Assembly (NCBI GenBank): GCA_910584595.1
Contig: CAJUBQ010000005.1
Location: 1 to 64,000, forward strand
DNA from: an uncultured Eubacterium sp.
Lineage (GTDB): Bacteria; Bacillota; Clostridia; Lachnospirales; Lachnospiraceae
Length of the DNA: 64,000 nt
Reading direction: 5' to 3'
Below the pieces are notes generated by a model. That model was given only the letters and a program-made list of their open reading frames with translations. It ran no database searches and was not told the DNA's origin. Positions 32,922 to 41,576 of the stretch are shown here, one piece after another. How positions within the stretch are numbered: the first letter of the stretch is position 1; the number at the start of each line of letters is the position of its first letter. A program made the translations under genes and the position numbers.

Positions 32922-33464
32922 ATGAACCTGCCAAACAAACTTACGCTGCTGCGTGTAATCTTGATACCATTTTTTGTGTTTTTTTTGTTGGCGCCGGCTT
33001 TTGTGGATCAGGGAAAATATATTGCGACAGTCATTTTTATTGTGGCAAGCCTGACAGATCTGTTTGACGGAAAAATTGCACGAAAATACAATTTAGTGAC
33101 AAATTTCGGCAAATTTATGGATCCGCTTGCGGATAAACTACTGGTATGTTCTGCACTGATTTGTCTTGTTGATATGAAAAAGCTTGCGTCCTGGATTGCA
33201 ATTATCATTATTGCGAGAGAATTTATTATCAGCGGATTTCGTCTGATAGCAGCAGAACAGCAGATCGTGATTGCGGCAAGCTATTGGGGTAAATTTAAAA
33301 CTACGTTTCAGATGTTGATGATTATCGTATTAATTTTGGATATTCAAAATACTGCTTTTGTGGTCATTGGAGTCATTCTGACGTATGTTTCACTGGCTCT
33401 GACAGTAATATCATTGGTAGATTATCTGTATAAAAATAAAGAAGTTATGAAAGAGCAAAATTAA
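32922..33464 (+). CDS. pgsA: CDP-diacylglycerol--glycerol-3-phosphate 3-phosphatidyltransferase
   Basis: 180 aa, AAGGAGGGGG before the ATG. Integral membrane enzyme that makes phosphatidylglycerol-phosphate. Starts MNLPNKLTLLRVILIPFFV and contains the CDP-alcohol phosphotransferase motif spread over DLFDGKIARKYN and GKFMDPLADKLL (D..DG..AR...G...D...D). Four to five membrane helices. Sits after rimO and before cinA, a usual order. Confidence 0.96.
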   Translation: MNLPNKLTLLRVILIPFFVFFLLAPAFVDQGKYIATVIFIVASLTDLFDGKIARKYNLVTNFGKFMDPLADKLLVCSALICLVDMKKLASWIAIIIIAREFIISGFRLIAAEQQIVIAASYWGKFKTTFQMLMIIVLILDIQNTAFVVIGVILTYVSLALTVISLVDYLYKNKEVMKEQN

Positions 33465-33555
33465 AAATAAATAAAAATGTCTGACTGGTTAGGATTTTTG
33501 ATGGCTGGTTATGAAAATTAAAATAAAGATTTGAATAGTGGATGAAAGGGGAATT

Positions 33556-34056
33556 ATGAATAAAACATATGAAAAAGAACATTCACTGGAAGAACGCGTT
33601 GTGGCATTGTTAAAGCAGCGTGGATATACAGCTACTACGACAGAATCCTGTACCGGCGGTTTGCTGGCCGGAAGGCTGTTAAATGCTGCAGGCGTCTCAG
33701 AAGTCTATAAAGAAGGATACATTACGTATTCGAATGAAGCAAAAATAAAACTGCTTGGCGTCTCTCCAAAGACATTAGAAGCATATGGCGCAGTCAGCGA
33801 ACAAACCGCACTGGAAATGGCACAGGGGGCAGCCAGACAGGCGGGAGCGCAGGCTGCGCTTGCAACAACCGGGATTGCCGGACCGGATGGAGGAACTTTG
33901 GAAAAACCGGTAGGACTTGTCTATATTGGCTGCTATGTGAATCACGCTACTGCTGTAGAAGAACATGTGTTTGCCGGAGAACGCGCGCAGGTACGTAATC
34001 TGGCAGTAGAAGCTGCGCTGAATCTTCTGGAACGGATGCTATGCGCGAATATATAA
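33556..34056 (+). CDS. CinA C-terminal domain protein (nicotinamide-nucleotide amidohydrolase)
   Basis: 166 aa from ATG 33556 (AAAGGGG upstream); GTG 33538 is a possible longer start. Only the CinA-C/PncC domain is present, without the MoCF-like N-terminal domain. Motifs: TTTESCTGGLLAGRLLN, EGYITYSNEAKIKLLGV, and TTGIAGPDGGT. PncC deamidates NMN to NaMN, recycling pyridine nucleotide. pgsA-cinA order is conserved in Firmicutes, where cinA often precedes recA; here rsmD follows instead. Confidence 0.93.
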   Translation: MNKTYEKEHSLEERVVALLKQRGYTATTTESCTGGLLAGRLLNAAGVSEVYKEGYITYSNEAKIKLLGVSPKTLEAYGAVSEQTALEMAQGAARQAGAQAALATTGIAGPDGGTLEKPVGLVYIGCYVNHATAVEEHVFAGERAQVRNLAVEAALNLLERMLCANI

Positions 34057-34074
34057 TAAAATCAGGAGTTAACT

Positions 34075-34629
34075 ATGAGAATTATTGCAGGAACGGCCAG
34101 AAGTTTACCGCTAAGATCAATAGAAGGAAGAGATACGCGGCCGACAACAGACCGTATCAAAGAAACATTATTTAATATTCTTCAGTCAGGTATTGCGCAA
34201 TGCAGTTTTTTAGATTTGTTTGCAGGAAGCGGCCAGATCGGGCTGGAAGCTTTAAGCAGGGGAGCCGCGCACGCAGTATTTGTGGAAAACAATAAAAAAG
34301 CCTGCGCCTGTATTGAGGAAAACATTCGATTTACCCGCTTTGAAGATCGATCCAGGCTGCTTGCAATGGATGTATTAAGTGCATTGCGTACACTGGAAGG
34401 AAATGAGTCGTTTGATTATATATTTATGGATCCTCCGTATCGTAGTTTGATGGAACGGGAGGCGCTTGCATATCTGGCGTCATCGTCGCTGTTAAAGGAA
34501 GATGCGGTCATTATCATCGAGGCGGCTATGGAAACAGATGTATCGTATCTGCAAGAGCTGGGGCTTGTGGCTGTAAGAGAAAAAAAATACAAAACAAATA
34601 AACACATATTTGTTTCAAAAGAGGTCTGA
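34075..34629 (+). CDS. rsmD: 16S rRNA (guanine(966)-N(2))-methyltransferase RsmD
   Basis: 184 aa, AGGAG before the ATG. Starts [15 protein letters not shown] with [15 protein letters not shown]; the SAM-binding motif is [20 protein letters not shown] and the catalytic motif FMDPPY. Methylates G966 of 16S rRNA. One nt separates its stop from the coaD ATG; rsmD-coaD is a conserved pair. Confidence 0.96.
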   Translation: MRIIAGTARSLPLRSIEGRDTRPTTDRIKETLFNILQSGIAQCSFLDLFAGSGQIGLEALSRGAAHAVFVENNKKACACIEENIRFTRFEDRSRLLAMDVLSALRTLEGNESFDYIFMDPPYRSLMEREALAYLASSSLLKEDAVIIIEAAMETDVSYLQELGLVAVREKKYKTNKHIFVSKEV

Positions 34630-34630
34630 T

Positions 34631-35125
34631 ATGAAAAGAGCAATCTATCCGGGCAGTTTCGATCCGGTTACAAAGGGGCACCTTGATATTATTGCACGTT
34701 CTTCGAGACTGGTAGATGAACTGGTCGTTGGTGTGCTGAACAACAGTGCAAAAAATGCATTGTTTTCCGTTACGGAACGTGTTAATATGTTAAAAGAACT
34801 GATGATAGACTTTCCGAATGTAACGGTGGATGCATTTGACGGACTTTTAGTAGATTATGCAAAACGGATAGACGCTGCGGTTATAGTCCGTGGACTGCGC
34901 GCGGTAACTGATTTTGAGTATGAGCTGCAGATAGCGCAGACAAATCATGAAATCTATGCAGATATAGAAACCATTTTCCTGACGACACGTTTGGAGTATG
35001 CTTATTTGAGTTCTACGATTGTGAAAGAAGTCGCATCCTACGGGGGAGATATTTCGCGTTTTCTGCCGCCGCAGATTGTTGCACGCGTTTATGAGAAATA
35101 TGGGATCAGGGATTTCGAGAAATAG
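34631..35125 (+). CDS. coaD: Phosphopantetheine adenylyltransferase
   Basis: 164 aa from ATG 34631 (GAGGT upstream, inside the end of rsmD). Fourth step of CoA synthesis: 4'-phosphopantetheine + ATP to dephospho-CoA. Nucleotidyltransferase motif [16 protein letters not shown], then [14 protein letters not shown], and [17 protein letters not shown]. Normal length. Confidence 0.97.
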   Translation: MKRAIYPGSFDPVTKGHLDIIARSSRLVDELVVGVLNNSAKNALFSVTERVNMLKELMIDFPNVTVDAFDGLLVDYAKRIDAAVIVRGLRAVTDFEYELQIAQTNHEIYADIETIFLTTRLEYAYLSSTIVKEVASYGGDISRFLPPQIVARVYEKYGIRDFEK

Positions 35126-35145
35126 AAGATTAAGGAGCATTGCTT

Positions 35146-35775
35146 ATGAGCAGTAAAATAGACCAAATTATAGAAGAAATAGAAGACTATATTGAAAGCT
35201 GCAAATTTCAGCCGCTTTCAAGTACAAGGATTCTGGTGAATAAAGAGGAAATGATGGAACTGATTGCCGAGCTGCGGCAGCGGACGCCAGAGGAAGTAAA
35301 GCGTTATCAGAAGATGATAAGCAATAAAGAGGCTATTTTAGCAGATGCCCATGCAAAAGCAGATACTATTATTTCACAGGCGCAGTTCCAAAAAAATGAA
35401 TTGGTCAAAGAACATGAAATTATGCAGCAGGCTTATGCGCAGGCCAACGAAGTTGTGTCCATTGCACAGCGGCAGGCACAGGAAATTATGGATCAGGCAA
35501 CGAATGACGCCAATGAGATCAGGCTTGGCGCTATTGGATACGCAGATTCTTTATTAAACTCGATTGAGGAGCTTTTGAACGGATCGCAAAGTATTTTTAA
35601 AACAAATTTTGCACAGTTGAGCGCGAATATGGAGCGTATGCTGGAAATTGTTTCTGCCAACAGAGCGGAGCTGGCTCCTTCTGAAATTTTCCAGGAATCA
35701 GGAGCGGCACAGCAGATGGAAGAGGTTCCTGAAGTTTCCGAAAATATGGAATCCATGCAGGAACCGGAGCAGTAG
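35146..35775 (+). CDS. Coiled-coil protein resembling ATP synthase B / V-type ATPase H subunits
   Basis: About 209 aa from ATG 35146 (AAGGAG 8 nt before). A long helical coiled coil with Ala/Gln-rich heptads (ILADAHAKADTIISQAQFQ; AYAQANEVVSIAQRQAQEIM), like stator stalk proteins, but with no membrane segment and no other ATPase subunits nearby, so the resemblance is probably only structural. The same gene follows coaD in other Lachnospiraceae (from memory). It resembles DivIVA-like scaffold proteins in layout. Function unknown. Gln/Glu/Met-rich tail. Confidence 0.8.
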   Translation: MSSKIDQIIEEIEDYIESCKFQPLSSTRILVNKEEMMELIAELRQRTPEEVKRYQKMISNKEAILADAHAKADTIISQAQFQKNELVKEHEIMQQAYAQANEVVSIAQRQAQEIMDQATNDANEIRLGAIGYADSLLNSIEELLNGSQSIFKTNFAQLSANMERMLEIVSANRAELAPSEIFQESGAAQQMEEVPEVSENMESMQEPEQ

Positions 35776-35793
35776 ATTTGTAAGGTATGACAA

Positions 35794-36705
35794 TTAGAAA
35801 AAGGCGACTGCAAGCAGAAAACTGATAGCTGTCTGTACCAGCCGGAAAATAAAATAAAAACGCATGGAAATACCGGTATTTTTTACCATGGAAGCAGTCT
35901 GGGCAAATCCGCTGAGCCCGCCAAAAGCAGTGATGCCTATGAGCAGCGGATATTTCAGGTTTACAGGATATGTATTGCTTTGTGCAACAACATGGATTCC
36001 ATTGGTGATTTCCGTTATGGAAGTAAAGAAGAGATAAGCGCCTTCATTGTCTCCGGCCAAACGCATACATATTTGCGACAACAGCGAAAACAGCATGATA
36101 TATCCGCCTAGTTTTAACAATGTTTCAAACCCGTTCATGATTCCGGCATCGATGATTTGAAAATTCAAATCAGATCCAGATGCCGTATTTTTTTTGAGCG
36201 GAAGCGGCTTTGCAAGGCGCAGCAGGAACAGTCCGCAAACGAGCGGAGGCAGATATAAAATAGCATAGGTAGTCCAGGTTTTATCATAGATGCCAAGCGA
36301 CGCGATTAATAAGTAGCTGCTGATAAATACCGGGCTGATATTGTTGCACATGGCGCACAAAATATTTGCTTCTTCTGATGTGAGCTTGCCTTCTTTCATC
36401 AAGTCAGCGGTTGTTTTGCTGCCCATTGGAAAGCCAAATAAAAAGCCGGATATGATAGGATAGGCAGCTTGCGGATGGTGGAAAAAAACGCGGTTTAATA
36501 CCGGGCTGGCAGCGCATATCATATCATCCAGATAACCGGAATGAATGAGGATATTAGAAAATATTGTAAACGGCAGCAGGGCCGGCAGGATATTTTCATA
36601 CCATAGGATAAGGCCGTTTGCGGCAGCTTTTACGCAGTCATCCGGATAAATTAATATGAATAGGATCAACAGCATGATAATAAATATAGATAACCTTTTT
36701 TTCAT
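35794..36705 (-). CDS. ylbJ: Sporulation integral membrane protein YlbJ-like (SpoVV; nucleoside-recognition domain)
   Basis: 303 aa with about eight membrane segments. Characteristic stretches: ENILPALLPFTIFSNILIHSG, ISGFLFGFPMGSKTTADL, ANILCAMCNNISPVFISSYL and FGGLSGFAQTASMVK (short motifs of the nucleoside-recognition 'gate' family). B. subtilis YlbJ (SpoVV) works in the outer forespore membrane in dipicolinic acid transfer. The coaD-(coil)-ylbJ neighbourhood is shared with B. subtilis ylbIJ. No strong ribosome site before the ATG. Divergent from the M23 peptidase gene. Confidence 0.9.
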   Translation of the reverse strand: MKKRLSIFIIMLLILFILIYPDDCVKAAANGLILWYENILPALLPFTIFSNILIHSGYLDDMICAASPVLNRVFFHHPQAAYPIISGFLFGFPMGSKTTADLMKEGKLTSEEANILCAMCNNISPVFISSYLLIASLGIYDKTWTTYAILYLPPLVCGLFLLRLAKPLPLKKNTASGSDLNFQIIDAGIMNGFETLLKLGGYIMLFSLLSQICMRLAGDNEGAYLFFTSITEITNGIHVVAQSNTYPVNLKYPLLIGITAFGGLSGFAQTASMVKNTGISMRFYFIFRLVQTAISFLLAVAFF

Positions 36706-36752
36706 GAGAGCACGTATTTTTTTTATTAGTATACGCGTCTATGGGAGGAAAC

Positions 36753-37622
36753 ATGAATCAAAAACGTATCTTTTGGATTATTTTGCTGTTTCTTATTGTT
36801 AGTCTGGATGTGAGCATGGTACGTCATCTGGAGCACAGTTACAAAGGACAGGAACAGGAGTCTCAGCTGGCACAGGAAGAGGAAGCGCTTTCTACACTTC
36901 GGGCATTTGAACTGCCGCCTGATATTTATGAACAGCTAGTTAAAAAATTAAAAAAAGATTTTAAAATCAGAAACAATAAGGAGCTTTGCGAGAATATTTT
37001 GGCTTATTTATTTTGCCATTCCGTAAAGCAATCAGATCTGAAACAGTGGCGCAGCCTGGAACTGGATGCGCAGACAAAATTATATGAGGATTATACAAAA
37101 ATGATAGAGAATCTGTTGGCTGACGCAGTTTGTTTTCCGGTTCCGGAAGCGATAGATCATAAAGAAGCTTTTGTCACGTATGAAAACAGCTGGCAGTCGG
37201 AACGTACTTACGGCGGCGTACGAGGGCACGAAGGCTGTGATCTGATGGCATCCGTTCAGCAGAGAGGATATTATCCGATTGTCAGCGTCAGCGACGGGAC
37301 AGTTGAAAAAACAGGATGGCTGCCTCAGGGAGGTTACCGGATTGGAATACGCAGCAGGCATGGAGTATATTACTATTATGCGCATTTGGCTGAGTATGAA
37401 GAAGGGATTGCTGAAGGGGCGAAGATAACGGCGGGACAGCTGCTTGGATATATGGGGGATACCGGGTACAGCGAAGTAGAAGGAACGACAGGAAATTTTC
37501 CGGTACACCTGCATTTTGGAATGTACCTGGATCTGGAAGGACGGGGCGAAGTTAGCTTTAATCCGTATTATTTGTTAAATATACTGGAGAAAAAGAAATT
37601 GAAATATATGTTTAAAAGCTAA
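36753..37622 (+). CDS. M23 family metallopeptidase (LytM-type), membrane anchored
   Basis: 289 aa from ATG 36753 (GGGAGGAA just upstream). One N-terminal membrane segment (FWIILLFLIVSLDVSM), a helical linker, then an M23 domain from ~residue 150: HEGCDLMA (first His and Asp ligands), YYYYAHLAEY, and HLHFGMY (HxH). Zinc-dependent endopeptidase that cuts peptidoglycan cross-bridges, on the cell surface. Divergent from ylbJ, upstream of ygiQ. Confidence 0.92.
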   Translation: MNQKRIFWIILLFLIVSLDVSMVRHLEHSYKGQEQESQLAQEEEALSTLRAFELPPDIYEQLVKKLKKDFKIRNNKELCENILAYLFCHSVKQSDLKQWRSLELDAQTKLYEDYTKMIENLLADAVCFPVPEAIDHKEAFVTYENSWQSERTYGGVRGHEGCDLMASVQQRGYYPIVSVSDGTVEKTGWLPQGGYRIGIRSRHGVYYYYAHLAEYEEGIAEGAKITAGQLLGYMGDTGYSEVEGTTGNFPVHLHFGMYLDLEGRGEVSFNPYYLLNILEKKKLKYMFKS

Positions 37623-37660
37623 TAATAAAATTTAGAATATATAAGAAAAGGAGGTATCGC

Positions 37661-39715
37661 ATGTCAGGTTTTTTACCGGTCTGCAGGGAAGATATGGATG
37701 CGCAGGGCATCAGACAGCTGGATTTTGTTTATGTGACCGGAGATGCTTATGTAGATCATCCGTCCTTTGGCCACGCAGTTATCAGCCGTGTTTTGCAGGC
37801 GCATGGATACAAGGTTGGAATTGTTGCGCAGCCGGATTGGAAAGATCCAGGCAGTATTTCAGCCCTGGGTGAACCGAGGCTTGGTTTTTTGGTTACAGCC
37901 GGAAATATGGACTCTATGGTGAACCATTATAGTGTATCAAAAAAACGGCGAAGCATGGACGCATATTCGCCTGGCGGCGTAATGGGAAAGCGTCCGGATT
38001 ATGCGACCGTTGTTTACTGTAAGCTGATACGAAGTGTATATAAGCAAATTCCAATTATTATCGGTGGCATTGAAGCATCTTTACGAAGGCTTGGGCATTA
38101 CGATTATTGGGCCGATAAAGTGAAACGCTCTGTGCTGCTGGATTCCGGTGCGGATTTGCTTAGTTATGGAATGGGAGAAAAGAGTATTGTTGAGATTGCG
38201 GATGCGCTTGACGCAGGAATACATGTATCAGATATTTCGTTTGTAAACGGGACGGTATTTCGCACAAAGGATTATGATCTGGCATCTGAGGACGCACTGC
38301 AGCTGCCATCCTTTGATCAGATACGGATGGATAAGAGACAATATGCAAAAAGTTTTTATATGCAGTACTGCAATACAGATCCGTTTAGCGGAAAACGTTT
38401 GTATGAGACATATAAAGGCGGCTTATACGTAGTGCAAAATCCTCCGGCGAAACCACTGAGTCAGATGGAAATGGATGATGTGTATGAGCTTCCATATATG
38501 CGTACGTATCATCCGTCTTATGAGGCAGCAGGCGGGGTGCCGGCGATTCGGGAAATACGGTTTAGTCTGGTCAGCAGCCGCGGGTGTTTTGGAGGATGTA
38601 ATTTTTGTGCGCTTACGTTTCATCAGGGAAGGATTATTCAGAGCAGAAGTCATGCATCCATAATAAAAGAAGCCGAAATACTGATACACGAGCCGGATTT
38701 TAAAGGGTATATTCATGACGTGGGCGGACCGACTGCCAATTTCAGGCATCCGGCATGTGATAAACAGCTGGTAAAAGGAGCATGTGCAAACAGACAGTGT
38801 TTGTTTCCTTCACCGTGTAAAAATTTAAAAGCAGATCATCAGGACTATATGGAGCTGTTACGTAAGCTGCGCAGCCTGCAAGGTGTGAAAAAGGTGTTTA
38901 TTCGATCCGGCATTCGGTTCGATTATTTAATATATGATAAAGATAAAAGATTTTTAAGGGAGCTGTGTGAACATCATGTCAGTGGACAGCTGAAAATTGC
39001 ACCTGAACATATATCAGATACAGTGCTGCAAAAAATGGGGAAACCTCCGGTAGAAGTTTATAAGAAATTTGTACATGCTTATGAAAATATGAATGCAAAA
39101 ATTGGCAAAGAACAGTATTTGGTTCCCTATCTGATGTCCTCTCATCCGGGTTCCGGATTAAAAGAAGCAGTTGAACTTGCGGAATTTTTACGGGATATGG
39201 GATATACGCCGCAGCAGGTGCAGGATTTTTATCCGACGCCATCTACGATTTCTATATGCATGTATTATACAGGACTGGACCCTCGGACCATGGAGCCGGT
39301 TTTTGTTTCTGTGAATCCGCATGAAAAAGCAATGCAGCGGGCGCTGATACAATACCGCAATCCGAAAAATTATGATTTGGTTCGAGAAGCTCTTGTAAAA
39401 GCCGGCCGTACAGATTTAATCGGAGATGATAAAAAGTGTCTGATCGGGACGCACAATTACGCGAAATTAAGAGAAGAGCAAAGAAATAAAGACAAACGAA
39501 AACAAAAAGCGGGAGGCAGAAATAAAAATGAACGAAAACGGAAAGAAGAACAAGTGATAAAAGGAAAAAGAAAGTATCAGGAGAAGCAGACATCCAAAGG
39601 CAAACAAAAAGTATCAGGAGAAACAAGCGGCAAAAGGCAAATGCTGAGGAAAAAACAGGGAATTGCAATAAAGGCGGGACAAGCATATGAAACAAATGGA
39701 AATAGGAGAAAATGA
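37661..39715 (+). CDS. YgiQ family radical SAM protein
   Basis: 684 aa, AAAGGAGG before the ATG. N-terminal domain FLPVCREDMDAQGIRQLDFV and GDAYVDHPSFGHAVISRVL, then IGGIEASLRRLGHYDYW, radical-SAM motif SRGCFGGCNFCALTFHQG, C-rich ACANRQCLFPSPC, and DUF3362-like end (VQDFYPTPSTISICMYYTG). Family function unknown. The last ~85 residues are a Lys/Arg/Gln-rich tail with a decayed ~36-nt direct repeat (GKRKYQEKQTSKGKQ then KVSGETSGKRQ). Overlaps the RluA gene by 29 nt. Confidence 0.93.
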   Translation: MSGFLPVCREDMDAQGIRQLDFVYVTGDAYVDHPSFGHAVISRVLQAHGYKVGIVAQPDWKDPGSISALGEPRLGFLVTAGNMDSMVNHYSVSKKRRSMDAYSPGGVMGKRPDYATVVYCKLIRSVYKQIPIIIGGIEASLRRLGHYDYWADKVKRSVLLDSGADLLSYGMGEKSIVEIADALDAGIHVSDISFVNGTVFRTKDYDLASEDALQLPSFDQIRMDKRQYAKSFYMQYCNTDPFSGKRLYETYKGGLYVVQNPPAKPLSQMEMDDVYELPYMRTYHPSYEAAGGVPAIREIRFSLVSSRGCFGGCNFCALTFHQGRIIQSRSHASIIKEAEILIHEPDFKGYIHDVGGPTANFRHPACDKQLVKGACANRQCLFPSPCKNLKADHQDYMELLRKLRSLQGVKKVFIRSGIRFDYLIYDKDKRFLRELCEHHVSGQLKIAPEHISDTVLQKMGKPPVEVYKKFVHAYENMNAKIGKEQYLVPYLMSSHPGSGLKEAVELAEFLRDMGYTPQQVQDFYPTPSTISICMYYTGLDPRTMEPVFVSVNPHEKAMQRALIQYRNPKNYDLVREALVKAGRTDLIGDDKKCLIGTHNYAKLREEQRNKDKRKQKAGGRNKNERKRKEEQVIKGKRKYQEKQTSKGKQKVSGETSGKRQMLRKKQGIAIKAGQAYETNGNRRK

Positions 39716-40757
39716 AGCCGGACAGCGTATGGATAAGTATTTGAAGAAACTGCTGCCATATGCTGAAACCAGTTTCATTTATAAAATGCTTAGAAAAAAG
39801 AATATTGTAAGAAATGGAAAAAAGGCGGAAGGTTCCGTTCATCTTGCTGCAGGAGATATCGTGACTCTTTATTTGTCGGACGAAACGTTTGAAAAATTTA
39901 GCAGTGATAAAACTTTTCAAATTTCTTCTGAAAATCAAAGGAAAAGCTTTCCGAATTTACAGGTGCTTTATGAAGACGCAGATATTTTAATCGTAAATAA
40001 ACCGGCAGGCATACTTTCACAAAAAGCGGTTTCATCGGATGTATCCGCCAATGAATGGATCATTCAATATTTGCTGGATACAGGAGCAGTTACACAACAG
40101 ACGTTGAAAACGTTTCATCCGTCTGTCTGTAACCGTCTGGATCGTAATACATCCGGCATACTTATTGCAGGAAAGACACTGCATGGTCTGCAGAAAATGT
40201 CTGCACAGCTGAAAGAGCGTTCTTTAAAAAAATATTACCGCTGTATTGCAGCAGGTATCATAACAAAAGAACAGCATTTAAAAGGTTTTTTATATAAAGA
40301 TACAAGTAAAAATAAAGTCGAAATTTATCAAACAGAAGATTTGAGCAAAAAGAATTTAAACGAAAAGGATTCAAACAAAAGGGATTTGAGCAAAAAAGAT
40401 TTGAATAAAAACCGGAGAAATTTGCATAAGGACAGCCAATATATAGAAACAGAATATCGGCCGCTTGGATACGGTAAGGACTATACGATGTTAGAAGTCC
40501 ATCTGATTACGGGACGTTCCCATCAGATACGTGCACATCTTGCATCGATTGGTCATCCGATTGCGGGGGATCCGAAATATGGAGATCGGGAATGGAATCA
40601 GAAATATTGCTCTAAAACAGGGCTGAATTATCAGCTGCTGCACGCTTATCGGGTCATACTGGAAAACGGACAGGAAGTGGTGGCGCCTTTACCGGAACAG
40701 TTTTCTTTGTTTAAGATACAAAAAAATCCGATGGAAAATGAAGATAGAAAAGTCTGA
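39687..40757 (+). CDS. RluA family pseudouridine synthase
   Basis: 356 aa. N-terminal S4 RNA-binding domain (~residues 5-70, MDKYLKKLLPYAETSFIYKML), then the RluA catalytic core: EDADILIVNKPAGILS, VCNRLDRNTSGILIAGKT (catalytic Asp in NRLDRNTSG), EVHLITGRSHQIRAHLASIG, HPIAGDPKYGD. Makes pseudouridine in rRNA; target unknown. Between KVEIYQ and YIETEYRPL the core is interrupted by a ~35-residue charged insert with five pentapeptides like KKDLN/KRDLS. This should be a surface loop. The gene's stop lies inside a 13-nt minisatellite. Overlaps ygiQ by 29 nt. Confidence 0.94.
   Translation: MKQMEIGENEAGQRMDKYLKKLLPYAETSFIYKMLRKKNIVRNGKKAEGSVHLAAGDIVTLYLSDETFEKFSSDKTFQISSENQRKSFPNLQVLYEDADILIVNKPAGILSQKAVSSDVSANEWIIQYLLDTGAVTQQTLKTFHPSVCNRLDRNTSGILIAGKTLHGLQKMSAQLKERSLKKYYRCIAAGIITKEQHLKGFLYKDTSKNKVEIYQTEDLSKKNLNEKDSNKRDLSKKDLNKNRRNLHKDSQYIETEYRPLGYGKDYTMLEVHLITGRSHQIRAHLASIGHPIAGDPKYGDREWNQKYCSKTGLNYQLLHAYRVILENGQEVVAPLPEQFSLFKIQKNPMENEDRKV
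40335..40409 (+). repeat. 15-nt tandem array inside the RluA catalytic domain
   Basis: Five 15-nt units such as AGG-GAT-TTG-AGC-AAA encode EDLSK, KNLNE, KDSNK, RDLSK, KDLNK. In-frame and confined to one loop. Confidence 0.85.
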
Positions 40758-40810
40758 TAGAAAATGAAGGTAGAAAATGAAGATAGAATTGAAGATAGAA
40801 AATTAAGATA
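40734..40810 (+). repeat. 13-nt minisatellite across the rluA stop codon
   Basis: Six units of consensus GAAAATGAAGATA (starts 40734, 40747, 40760, 40773, 40786, 40798), all 13 nt except one of 12. The stop TGA (40755-40757) falls in unit 2. Unit length is not a multiple of three, unlike the arrays inside genes. Confidence 0.85.
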
Positions 40811-40858
40811 GAAAACAGAAAAAATGGTTTAGAAAAATGCAGCTTCAAGGAGAAAGTT

Positions 40859-41392
40859 ATGGCGACATGGAATTCGCGCGGCCTGCGTGGCTCTGCGTTA
40901 GAAGAATATATTAACCGGACAAATGAAAAATATCTGGAGCATGGCCTTGCACTGATTCAGAAAATACCAACACCAATTACTCCGATTAAAATAGACAAAC
41001 TGACCCGCCATATTACACTTGCTTATTTCGATCAGAAAAGTACGGTGGACTATATTGGCGCTGTCCAGGGGATTCCGATTTGTTTTGATGCAAAAGAATG
41101 TCATACGGATACTTTTCCGCTTCAAAATATTCATGAACATCAGGTAGTTTTTATGGAAAATTTTGAAAAGCAGGGAGGGATTGCCTTTTTTCTGATTTTG
41201 TATTCTGCAAGAGAAGAGTTTTATTATCTGCGTTTTTCCAAGCTGTCAGAGTTTTGGAAAAGAATGCAAAATGGCGGAAGAAAAAGCTTTCGATATGAAG
41301 AATTAGAACCGGATTTTATTTTTCAATCGTCCGGTGGAGTATTGGTGCCGTATTTGGATGAGATTCAGAAGGATTTATTGTTAAGAGATTGA
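40859..41392 (+). CDS. recU: Holliday junction resolvase RecU
   Basis: 177 aa, AAGGAG before the ATG. RecU signatures: RGLRGSALEEYINRTNEKY, IQKIPTPITPI, LAYFDQKSTVDYIG, FDAKECHTDTFPL, IHEHQV and GGRKSFRYEEL. It cleaves four-way junctions in Firmicutes, replacing RuvC, and would act after RuvAB (6.4-8.1 kb). The expected PBP1 partner gene, often next to recU, is not here. A his-operon promoter overlaps its stop codon. Confidence 0.95.
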   Translation: MATWNSRGLRGSALEEYINRTNEKYLEHGLALIQKIPTPITPIKIDKLTRHITLAYFDQKSTVDYIGAVQGIPICFDAKECHTDTFPLQNIHEHQVVFMENFEKQGGIAFFLILYSAREEFYYLRFSKLSEFWKRMQNGGRKSFRYEELEPDFIFQSSGGVLVPYLDEIQKDLLLRD

Positions 41393-41417
41393 CAAACTTG
41401 TGCCTTTCTTTTATAAT
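41389..41417 (+). promoter_or_regulatory. Consensus sigma-A promoter for the his genes
   Basis: TTGACA (41389-41394), exactly 17 bp, TATAAT (41412-41417): a perfect match. The -35 overlaps the recU TGA. It gives a ~150-nt leader before hisZ, without a T-box sequence that I can recognise. Confidence 0.88.
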
Positions 41418-41576
41418 AAAAACAATTTTTGCTTTGCTGCATTACTGCATGAAAGCGTTTAGGATGGCCTGGCATATAAAAAATGACTATACAAATGAGG
41501 GAAAAAACCGTATACTAAAATATAGGCTGCGTTTTCACGAGAAAACAAACAATAACATAAATCAAGGAGCAGACAA

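Noticed and set aside
41418..41576. T-box riboswitch for the his genes
   Set aside because: No AGGGTGGNACCGCG-like antiterminator element and no terminator hairpin were found in the leader.
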